From an uncultured Oscillibacter sp. (lineage in GTDB: Bacteria; Bacillota; Clostridia; Oscillospirales; Oscillospiraceae): a stretch of 10,888 bases of DNA. The notes beneath the pieces were generated by a model, which was not told the origin of the DNA, ran no database searches, and saw only the letters and a program-made list of their open reading frames with translations. The position numbers and the translations under genes were made by a program. The stretch covers positions 1-10,888 of the forward strand of contig NZ_CAJTUX010000079.1 in assembly GCF_910579365.1 (NCBI RefSeq), in the 5' to 3' direction. Of this stretch, positions 5,174 to 10,888 are shown in pieces. Within the stretch, counting starts at the first letter, position 1. Every line of letters begins with the position of its first letter.

Positions 5174-7552
5174 TTATAGTTCGTTTATGGTCTCCGTCAC
5201 CGCCATATTCCGCATCCGCTTGGACGGGGCGTGGACTGCGGCCAGAGTGGCCAGGAGTACAAACAGCAAAATAATCAGAATAGATGATACGGGCAGCGTC
5301 CAGGTATAATAGGGGAAGTGGGCGGTCACCAGCTTGCCATACAGCAGCCTGCTCAGCGGCAGCCCCGCTCCACAGCCTATGGCACACCCGGCTAAGGCGT
5401 AGGTGGCCGCCTCGGCGGCAATCATCCCGGTAAGCTGCCCGCCGTCCATTCCAACAGCCCGCATAGCCCCGTACTGCCTGGTTCTGGCAGATACGCTCAT
5501 GGAAATGCTGTTGATGATGTTCAGCACCGTAATCAGGGCAATGATTGCCAGGAAGCCATAGATGAACAGGCTGAACGCAAAAAATGTGCTCCGGTCCGCC
5601 TCCTCCCGACGGTCCAGAAACTCATACCGTCCCCGCACCAGATCATGGATAGCCTCCGCGTCTTCATCCGTTGCGTTCGGTACCATCTGGATACTGGCAA
5701 TGCTGTATCGTTCCTCGCCGGTAAGCCGGATGAAGGTTTCGTTGGAGCAAATCAGGATTACATCGCCATCCGTTCGCCCGCTGTTGGAAAAAGGATTGTA
5801 GGTCATCATTCCGGCGATCTCCACTGTGCTGCCGCCCAGCGTCACCGTATCTCCCACATCCAGCGGAACGTCCTTGTCCCAGATACACAGGACATAGCCC
5901 TGATCTCCGTAGACCTTCTTCAGGTCGCCGCCGCTGCGGAGGTCCCCGTCTCCCGGCATCCAGTCCAGCTGGATGTCATCATAGGAGAGAATGTCCACTA
6001 CGTCCCGGTCCACTTCCACGCTGAACTCCGCCGGGATAGCGGCCGCAAGCCGCCGCCCGAAGACATTTTTGACGCCGGGCATTTCCCGCATCTGCTGCAT
6101 CAAGTCAGGAGCAATCAGTTCCCCGTTTTCCAAGAGGTTAATGTCAATATCCGAACCGTAAGACTTTGTGGGCAGCATAATCCCCAGCAAATCCACCAGA
6201 ACGGAGAAACTGAGAAACAGAATCATGCTCAGGGCGAAGGACCCCGCCATCAGGAGCAGGCTCTTTTTCGATGACGCCGCATGGGAGACGCCTAATGCGG
6301 TTTCAATCTTCAAAAGACGGGTGCTGGCCCGCTGCGGTCTCTGCATTCCTGCATCCGCATTGCCGGACACCGCCGCCACAGGGGAGACCTTTGCGGCCTT
6401 TTTTGCCGGGGCCCGGGCCGCGAGGAGCACCGTCAGAATTCCCACCACAGCCCCGCTGACCATTCCAATCGGGCTTATGCCGAAGACTGCCATTCTCGCA
6501 AATTCACCGCCTACAAAGCGGTGCATGAACGCGAGCACAAGCCAGGTAGCCGCTGTCCCCAGAATGATTCCGGCCGGGATCGCGGTTTTGCACCAGTTCA
6601 GCGCCTCCAGCTCCACAAAATGGATCACCTGCTTTTTGCTCATGCCAATACAGCGCATCATTCCGAAAAACTGCGTCCGCTGGGCAATCGCGCTGTTCAG
6701 ACTGCCGGAGATCATCAGCGCTCCCGCCAGCAGGACCAGCAGGCAAAACACAATCACCAGCGGGTATACATTTTTTGCCATACGGTTTTCACTGGCCCCC
6801 ACAGCTGCCAGAAGAATCATGTGTTCATTGACCTTGGCCTCCGGGAACTGCTCTTTGATTTCGGATAGGGTGCGTCTCGCGTTGGCCCTTTCGCTGAACT
6901 GTATATAGTAGGCGGGGGTTCCCGCGTCTCCATTGGCGGCGAGGATTTCCCGGAAGGTCTCAATCTGAAGAAATGCGCCCACCTGTTCCCCCTTCACTGG
7001 CAGCGCGGTGCTTTCGCCAACACCGCTGTCTGTAGCATAGCGGCTGTTCCCGCTGCGAAAGCCGGTAATCAGGAGGTCATAGCTTCCGGCGGGAGTATCC
7101 AGAGACACACGGTCTCCCACATCAACGCCCAGCATCGTCTTGGCGTTGGGCGTGAGAATGACTTCGCCCTCATCCAAGCTGGCGCCCTCCGGAAAATAGG
7201 TCATAATTTCGGTCCGAAACGGGTCCTCCACGCCGCCCAGCGCCGTTTGGATACCGCCAATGGTATAGCTGCGGTCCCGGTCGAAATTCACCATATCAAA
7301 CCAGGAGGAGGCGGACACATCGGGCCGCCGGGCAATGGACGCCGCATCTTCCTCCGATATATTTTCCAGGTTGATGTGCCAGTTTCCGCCCGCTTCTTTG
7401 ACATTGGCGGTCTCAGACTGAATGAAAATATCCGCCATGCTGAAAATACCCGTCACCAGAAATACGGCGAAAATAATGCACAGACGGGTCATGCGGTTCT
7501 GCCGCCGCCGTACCTTGGCGGAGATGGGGATTAAACTGAGATAGCTTCTCAT
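5174..7552 (-). CDS. FtsX-family ABC transporter permease, two FtsX halves
   Basis: This 792-residue membrane subunit pairs with the ATPase encoded just upstream. Helix 1 (about 22-42) is followed by an extracytoplasmic domain to about 260. Three helices come next (about 262-284, 322-344, 360-380), with the FtsX loop RTQFFGMMRCIGMSKKQV at 292-309. The second half repeats the plan: a helix at about 432-458, an outer domain to about 655, then helices at about 657-682, 708-732 and 754-775, with loop RTRQYGAMRAVGMDGGQL at 690-707. Eight helices and two outer domains resemble duplicated FtsX permeases rather than BceB. The ATG at 7552 overlaps the ATPase stop by four bases (ATGA) and has GGGGGGTG upstream; a GTG three codons earlier is less likely. 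A role in removing or sensing envelope-active compounds is inferred from the two-component neighbours. Confidence 0.92.
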   Translation of the reverse strand: MRSYLSLIPISAKVRRRQNRMTRLCIIFAVFLVTGIFSMADIFIQSETANVKEAGGNWHINLENISEEDAASIARRPDVSASSWFDMVNFDRDRSYTIGGIQTALGGVEDPFRTEIMTYFPEGASLDEGEVILTPNAKTMLGVDVGDRVSLDTPAGSYDLLITGFRSGNSRYATDSGVGESTALPVKGEQVGAFLQIETFREILAANGDAGTPAYYIQFSERANARRTLSEIKEQFPEAKVNEHMILLAAVGASENRMAKNVYPLVIVFCLLVLLAGALMISGSLNSAIAQRTQFFGMMRCIGMSKKQVIHFVELEALNWCKTAIPAGIILGTAATWLVLAFMHRFVGGEFARMAVFGISPIGMVSGAVVGILTVLLAARAPAKKAAKVSPVAAVSGNADAGMQRPQRASTRLLKIETALGVSHAASSKKSLLLMAGSFALSMILFLSFSVLVDLLGIMLPTKSYGSDIDINLLENGELIAPDLMQQMREMPGVKNVFGRRLAAAIPAEFSVEVDRDVVDILSYDDIQLDWMPGDGDLRSGGDLKKVYGDQGYVLCIWDKDVPLDVGDTVTLGGSTVEIAGMMTYNPFSNSGRTDGDVILICSNETFIRLTGEERYSIASIQMVPNATDEDAEAIHDLVRGRYEFLDRREEADRSTFFAFSLFIYGFLAIIALITVLNIINSISMSVSARTRQYGAMRAVGMDGGQLTGMIAAEAATYALAGCAIGCGAGLPLSRLLYGKLVTAHFPYYTWTLPVSSILIILLFVLLATLAAVHAPSKRMRNMAVTETINEL

Positions 7553-8232
7553 GCCCGGCACCCCCCGAGGTCTGTCAGCACACCGTCCGATACCTGAAAG
7601 ACCCGATCCGCCGTGTGGGCGATGGCGGGGTTATGGGTAATCATGATGACGGTCTGTTCATACTTCCGGGCGGTTTCCTTCAGCAGGGCCAGGACCTCGC
7701 TGCTGTTCTGGGAGTCCAGGTTTCCTGTGGGCTCGTCGGCTAAGACCAGGGACGGCCGGGTCATCAGCGCCCGCCCGATGGCCACCCGCTGCTGCTGTCC
7801 GCCGGAGAGCTGGCTGGGCAGATGCCCCCGCCGCTGTTCCAGTCCCAGGACGCTCAGCAGCTCGTCCAGATACCGCTTGTTGGGCCGCTGGCGGTCCAGC
7901 AGCAGGGGAAAAATCATATTCTGCTCCACAGACAGCTCCGGGATCAGGTTGAACGCCTGGAAGATAAACCCGATGTTCCGGCGGCGGAAGATGGTCAGCG
8001 CCTTTTCCTTCATGGCGAAGGTGTCCTTTTCGTTGATATAGACCCTCCCGGAGGTGGGGGTGTCCAGTGCTCCAATCATATTCAACAGCGTACTTTTGCC
8101 GGAGCCGGATTCCCCGACGATGGCTACAAATTCCCCTTTGGGAACGGAGAAGCTGACGTCCTTCAAAGCGTGTACCGCTGTTTCGCCGCTGCCATACGTT
8201 TTGCAGATGTGTTCTACTCGTAACAAGTCCAT
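7549..8232 (-). CDS. ABC transporter ATP-binding protein, LolD/MacB type
   Basis: This 227-residue ATPase belongs to the family that drives FtsX-type permeases. Walker A GESGSGKST is at 40-48, the Q-loop FIFQAFNLIPELS at about 89-101, the signature QLSGGQQQRVAIGRAL at about 141-156, Walker B LVLADEPTGNLDS at about 162-174, and the switch histidine in MITHNP at 200. The FQAFNL and GNLDS signatures are diagnostic of the LolD/MacB/SalX group. I choose the ATG at 8232, ten bases from AGGAG (8243-8247). The ATG at 8241 is only one base from that site and the ORF-extending ATG at 8283 has none. It follows the kinase gene by 79 bases containing a palindrome, so it may have its own control as well as read-through from the regulator genes. 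Confidence 0.93.
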   Translation of the reverse strand: MDLLRVEHICKTYGSGETAVHALKDVSFSVPKGEFVAIVGESGSGKSTLLNMIGALDTPTSGRVYINEKDTFAMKEKALTIFRRRNIGFIFQAFNLIPELSVEQNMIFPLLLDRQRPNKRYLDELLSVLGLEQRRGHLPSQLSGGQQQRVAIGRALMTRPSLVLADEPTGNLDSQNSSEVLALLKETARKYEQTVIMITHNPAIAHTADRVFQVSDGVLTDLGGCRA

Positions 8233-8258
8233 AAGTTTCATGCTCCTTTCATTGTTGG

Positions 8259-8274
8259 ACTGTATGAATACAGT
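8259..8274. promoter_or_regulatory. 16-bp palindrome in the kinase-ATPase gap
   Basis: On the minus strand it reads ACTGTATTCATACAGT: 7-bp perfect arms around a 2-base centre, positioned 12 bases upstream of the AGGAG of the ATPase gene. The core CTGT-N6-ACAG is not a LexA box (E. coli LexA needs N8). A CTGACA resembling a -35 lies about 20 bases upstream on the same strand, but no convincing -10 is present. It could be an operator, or a small hairpin affecting ATPase translation relative to the upstream genes. Confidence 0.45.
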
Positions 8275-8311
8275 AGCACACAAACCTTACTGTCAGATGA
8301 ATTGCAGATGA

Positions 8312-9247
8312 CTATTTTGTCATAATCGGAAAATTGATCGTAAAGGCCGTTCCCTGTCCCAGTTTGCTGTGAACCTCCATACTGCCCTGATGCGCTTCAA
8401 CAATCGACTTCGCCAGGGGCAGGCCCAGACCGACCCCTTGCGTATCCTTAGAAAAGCGGCTGCGGTAAAAGCGCTTGAAGATATGATACAGATCCTCCGA
8501 GTGGATGCCGCTGCCTGTGTCTTCCACCGTGATCTGGGTCAAACAGGGAGACTGCTGCCACCGGACCAAAATACGGTCCCCTTGGGCCGTATGGTCCAAG
8601 GCGTTTTTGACCAGATTCCCGATCGCTTCTGCCAGCCAGGTCCGGTCACAGGAGAAGACCGTCTGCTCATCCCCCTCCAGTACAATTTCCTTTCCCTCCT
8701 GTTCCGCACGGAAGGAATACTGCCTCTTGATATGCTCCAACAGATCGAAAACATTCTCTGGCGACCGCTCCAGTGTGATGGCGCCCGCATCCAGCCGCGC
8801 CATTTTCAAAAGGCTCTGCACCAGCGATTCAATCCGGTCAAGCTCCTGCTCCGAGAGACTGGTAAACTCCCGGACGGTGGCGGCGTCCGCCGTTTCCTGC
8901 TGGAGAATCCCATTGTAAATATTCAGTGCGGCAATGGGGGTCTTGAGCTGATGGGAGATGTCCGCAATCGTGCGGCGCAGAAATTCCTTGGCCCGCCGCT
9001 CACTGTCCGCATGGGCGTCCGCCATGGTCACCAGGGAATTTACCTCGTGGAACAGGCGGTACATGGCGCCTTCCTCGCTGCACGCAATGCCGCCCTTCCG
9101 CCGGTCCAGGATATACTCCGCGATCTGATGGGCAGCGTTCTCCATGCTCTGCTCCTGATGCCGCAGACGGCAGACGGCCATCCCTAACGCAGCTGCCATA
9201 CCGCATAGGGCGCAGGAAAGAAACAGCACCACCGGAAATAGATTCAT
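8312..9247 (-). CDS. Sensor histidine kinase, short N-terminus without sensory domain
   Basis: This 311-residue kinase would phosphorylate the response regulator encoded upstream. One hydrophobic segment spans about residues 4-26, with no extracytoplasmic domain. A linker of about 60 residues leads to HisKA, with the phospho-acceptor H99 in DISHQLKTP. The catalytic domain shows the N-box EAIGNLVKNALDHT (about 207-220), G1 DTGSGI (243-248), an F-box near IFKRFYRS (256-263) and G2 GVGLGLPLAK (271-280), so it should be active. The ATG at 9247 overlaps the regulator stop by four bases (ATGA) and follows GGAGG, which is preferred over the ORF start eight codons upstream. Lack of a sensor suggests that the signal comes from a partner, most simply the FtsX permease of the same operon. 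Confidence 0.93.
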   Translation of the reverse strand: MNLFPVVLFLSCALCGMAAALGMAVCRLRHQEQSMENAAHQIAEYILDRRKGGIACSEEGAMYRLFHEVNSLVTMADAHADSERRAKEFLRRTIADISHQLKTPIAALNIYNGILQQETADAATVREFTSLSEQELDRIESLVQSLLKMARLDAGAITLERSPENVFDLLEHIKRQYSFRAEQEGKEIVLEGDEQTVFSCDRTWLAEAIGNLVKNALDHTAQGDRILVRWQQSPCLTQITVEDTGSGIHSEDLYHIFKRFYRSRFSKDTQGVGLGLPLAKSIVEAHQGSMEVHSKLGQGTAFTINFPIMTK

Positions 9248-9939
9248 TCTAACCCGCCTCCTGTATTCCACTTATATCCCATGCGGCGGACCGTGGCAAT
9301 CCGTGTTGGTTTGGCGGGGTCGTCCTCAATCTTTGCCCGCAGGCGGCGAATATAGACTGCCAACGTGTTTCCGTCTACGAAGTTCCCCTTGCAGTCCCAT
9401 AGTTTTCCCATAATCTGTTCCGCTGAGAGAATCATGTCAGGATGCTCCATAAAAAGCCGAAGGAGCTTATATTCTGCTGCGGTCAGTTCCAACGGCACGC
9501 CGTCTTTATAGGCCCGTCCCTCCAGCAGCTGGAGCGTGATTCCGTTGGAACAGAGTTCTCCGGGAGCTTGCTGGAAATGCTGGCTCCTGCGGAGGATGGC
9601 ATTGATTCGGGACATCAGTACCGCCAGCTTGAAAGGCTTTGTAATATAGTCGTCCCCGCCGATGTCCAGTCCCATGATAATACTGGTTTCCGCATCCGAT
9701 GCAGTTAAAAAGAGGATGGGGACTGAGGAAACCTTACGCACTTTTTTGCATACCTCAAAACCGGAACCGTCGGGCAGAGTTACATCCAGAACGAGCAAGT
9801 CATATTCTCCATCCCGCCAAATTCTATCAGCCTCTTGGATGGTTCGGGCGACGTCCAAAGCATACCCCGCTTTTTGAAAAGCAAAGGAAAGTCCGTTGAT
9901 AAGGCTCAGATCATCCTCCAGCAGCAATATTTTACGCAT
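9244..9939 (-). CDS. OmpR/PhoB-family response regulator
   Basis: This 231-residue transcription factor has an intact receiver domain: the acidic pair D9/D10 in LLEDD, phospho-acceptor D52 in LLVLDVTLPDG, T79 in LFLTAS and K101 in YITKPF. A winged-helix domain follows (about 130-227), with LTAAEYKLLRLFMEHP and VYIRRLRAKIEDD, then a final RRMGYKW hairpin. The ATG at 9939 (MRKILLLEDD) matches the receiver start and has AAGGGGTG six bases upstream; the longer frame from 9981 adds residues lying in the leader. It is the first gene of the operon. A promoter at 9982-10010 precedes it, with an inverted repeat in the spacer that could allow autoregulation. Its targets probably include the transporter operon, by analogy with similar loci. 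Confidence 0.94.
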   Translation of the reverse strand: MRKILLLEDDLSLINGLSFAFQKAGYALDVARTIQEADRIWRDGEYDLLVLDVTLPDGSGFEVCKKVRKVSSVPILFLTASDAETSIIMGLDIGGDDYITKPFKLAVLMSRINAILRRSQHFQQAPGELCSNGITLQLLEGRAYKDGVPLELTAAEYKLLRLFMEHPDMILSAEQIMGKLWDCKGNFVDGNTLAVYIRRLRAKIEDDPAKPTRIATVRRMGYKWNTGGGLE

Positions 9940-9981
9940 GCTGACACCCCTTTTCCTGTGCTTGATGAAGATATCAGCCAT

Positions 9982-10010
9982 AGTATAATTCCGGAGACTT
10001 AGGAATGCAA
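9982..10010 (-). promoter_or_regulatory. Sigma-A-type promoter of the two-component/ABC operon
   Basis: On the minus strand, TTGCAT (plus 10005-10010), a 17-base spacer and TATACT (9982-9987) give a near-consensus promoter with a leader of about 35 bases. Within the spacer, ATTCC (9988-9992) and GGAAT (10002-10006) form a small inverted repeat with a 9-base centre, which could be an operator or chance. Confidence 0.65.
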
Positions 10011-10030
10011 GCCTGGTGAGATGATATCCG

Positions 10031-10052
10031 AAAACTGGTTAGGCCGCGCCTA
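10031..10052 (-). terminator. Weak hairpin after the effector-binding gene
   Basis: About 30 bases after the stop of the gene at 10081, the minus strand reads TAGGC-GCG-GCCTA and then AACCAGTTTTC. The stem is only 5 bp and the U-run is set back, so this is at best a weak terminator insulating the next promoter. Confidence 0.25.
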
Positions 10053-10080
10053 TGGAATGGCCCAATATGGCGGTAAACCG

Positions 10081-10542
10081 TTATAGCCGCCTTACCGGAA
10101 AATACAGATAACTTTTTCCGGTCTTTGGGTCGGTAAAATCATGAACCGCACCAACCAGCGGGATATGATGTTCCCCCAGATATTTGATTGCCTGGGAAAA
10201 CGTATCATCTGCCTCACGCTCTACACAGAGATATTCATATCCAGGGACAACCCACTTGGTCCACCCTTCCAGGGCCTCCGCGTCAGCCTCGCACTCCACC
10301 CCCGCTAGGTAAAGACCATTGCGGAAGTCTTCCCATGGAAGAAAGGACCCGGAAAAATCAGACATTGCTCCCCAGATTCCAATCAGATCTCCCTTTTCAT
10401 CCCTTTTAGCTAAATGCTGGACTTCTCCAAAATGAGAGTTTGCATCATCCCATAATCTCTGAATGAATCCAGCTCCATCTGAGGTTGACCCCTTTTTCCC
10501 AATGACCGCAAAGGCTGCCTTTTCAAATCGTTTAATGTTCAT
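10081..10542 (-). CDS. Stand-alone GyrI-like effector-binding domain protein
   Basis: This 153-residue soluble protein resembles the GyrI/AraC effector-binding fold that also forms the drug-binding half of BmrR-type regulators and the integron protein Cass2. Matching features are the N-terminal strand RFEKAAFAVIGKKGS, the central LYLAGVECE and WTKWVVPGYEYLCVE segments, and the closing YLYFPVRRL strand. There is no DNA-binding helix-turn-helix, so it is not itself a MerR or AraC regulator. The ATG at 10542 has AAGGAAAG eight bases upstream. The gene is separated by about 140 bases from the response-regulator gene downstream on the same strand, which has its own promoter, so it is probably a separate unit. 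Ligand binding or sequestration is inferred from the family. Similarity was judged by eye, so confidence in the family is moderate to good. Confidence 0.75.
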   Translation of the reverse strand: MNIKRFEKAAFAVIGKKGSTSDGAGFIQRLWDDANSHFGEVQHLAKRDEKGDLIGIWGAMSDFSGSFLPWEDFRNGLYLAGVECEADAEALEGWTKWVVPGYEYLCVEREADDTFSQAIKYLGEHHIPLVGAVHDFTDPKTGKSYLYFPVRRL

Positions 10543-10598
10543 TGCAATCTTTCCTTTTTCACATAGAATTCGATACTTTTTGAAATCATCGGATTTAT

Positions 10599-10604
10599 AT
10601 TATA
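10599..10604 (-). promoter_or_regulatory. Possible -10 box of the effector-binding gene
   Basis: The minus strand has a perfect TATAAT within an AT-rich run 56 bases upstream of the ATG at 10542. The position expected for the -35 (AATGGT at 17 bases) is poor, so it may be activated or an extended type. It lies close to the end of the transposase remnant, so the promoter could involve insertion-sequence DNA. Confidence 0.35.
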
Positions 10605-10638
10605 ATAGCAGGCCGAATGAGACCATTTATAGCAATCA

Positions 10639-10888
10639 TCAAAAAACCCAACAATAGACAAAAGCGGCAAACCAATGGGAGCAGTCCGGGGGAGAAACAC
10701 AAGAGAGAGCTTTCTGGATGGACTCCGGGAAGAGATTCAAATTGCGGATTTTTCAGCAGCGCAGGATGGCTTTCATCTTACCACATTTCCTCAATAGGGT
10801 TGAGATCAGGGCTATAGGGCGGAAGGTACGGGGCTTTCATACCCTTTGCCTCCGGAATTTCCCGGACGGCCTTTACATGGTGAGAACG
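10639..10888 (-). pseudogene. C-terminal remnant of an IS630-family transposase
   Basis: Reading from the right edge, the minus strand encodes HHVKAVREIPEAKG and then YLPPYSPDLNPIEEMW, the hallmark region around the last catalytic glutamate of IS630-type DDE transposases. The frame then breaks at a TAA straight after MW. One frame over, KMKAILRC continues the family, is interrupted by a TGA, and resumes as SIQKALSCVSPPDCSHWF and the final AAFVYCWVF before TGA TGA. The usual order (W-SKMK, then a C-terminal AL-x-SP-x-DC-x-WF) is therefore preserved across at least one frameshift and one stop. Such elements insert at TA. I could not identify the terminal inverted repeat by eye. The 5' part lies beyond the window. 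Confidence 0.8.

Noticed and set aside
8259..8274. LexA/SOS box
   Set aside because: The half-sites CTGT and ACAG are 6 bases apart instead of 8, and Firmicutes LexA uses a different consensus (CGAAC-N4-GTTCG).
8369..9187. 272-codon plus-strand ORF over the kinase
   Set aside because: Antisense shadow; the minus-strand frame carries every histidine-kinase motif in order.
1..10888. CRISPR array, tRNA or rRNA genes, riboswitches
   Set aside because: No spaced repeats, cloverleaf or conserved RNA cores were seen by eye in any intergenic stretch, though a covariance-model scan was not possible.

Overview
The window looks like chromosome from a fairly GC-rich Clostridia (Firmicutes), probably an Oscillospiraceae-type gut bacterium. 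This is inferred from strong AGGAGG-type ribosome sites, TTGNNN-N17/18-TATACT promoters, tightly overlapping ATGA gene junctions and the gene families present; no marker gene fixes the taxon. It is an accessory, defence-like neighbourhood. Two intact ABC transport modules and a two-component system are interspersed with decayed genes.

Layout. (1) 1-1400, minus: most of a UvrA2-like ABC-ATPase gene that runs off the left edge. It appears to lack the UvrB-binding domain. (2) 1401-1787: a control region with a minus promoter for uvrA, a divergent plus promoter, a direct repeat and an inverted repeat between them, and a MerR-type promoter/operator. (3) 1788-4303, plus: a small two-helix membrane protein gene (frameshifted here), an ABC ATPase and its multi-spanning permease, closed by a 14-bp hairpin terminator. 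(4) 4344-5069, minus: gene debris. It holds an MGMT-fold gene start fused to the tail of an unrelated FtsX permease, and the C-terminal piece of a YdcF/DUF218 protein. (5) 5174-9939, minus: an operon in the order response regulator, histidine kinase, LolD/MacB-type ATPase, FtsX-type permease, with ATGA overlaps at two junctions and one 79-bp gap carrying a palindrome. (6) 10081-10542, minus: a stand-alone GyrI-like effector-binding protein. (7) 10639-10888, minus: the frameshifted C-terminal end of an IS630-family transposase running off the right edge.

How the genes may work together. The RR-HK-ABC-permease operon is the familiar arrangement for sensing and removing envelope-active compounds. 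The kinase has one N-terminal membrane segment and no visible extracellular sensor, so the adjacent permease, with two large extracytoplasmic loops, is a plausible sensing partner. The plus-strand ABC module appears to be controlled by a MerR-family activator whose gene is not in the window. UvrA2 proteins are associated with tolerance of DNA-binding drugs and lie next to exporters in other genomes, which fits this setting. Substrates cannot be read from the sequence.

The most notable observations are the MerR-type operator without a regulator gene, the one-base A-tract frameshift in the small membrane protein, the MGMT-FtsX chimera, and the symmetric sites in the regulatory gaps. I do not see a clear-cut new system. 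Several apparent single-base indels also raise the possibility of sequencing error, to be settled before treating these genes as truly broken.
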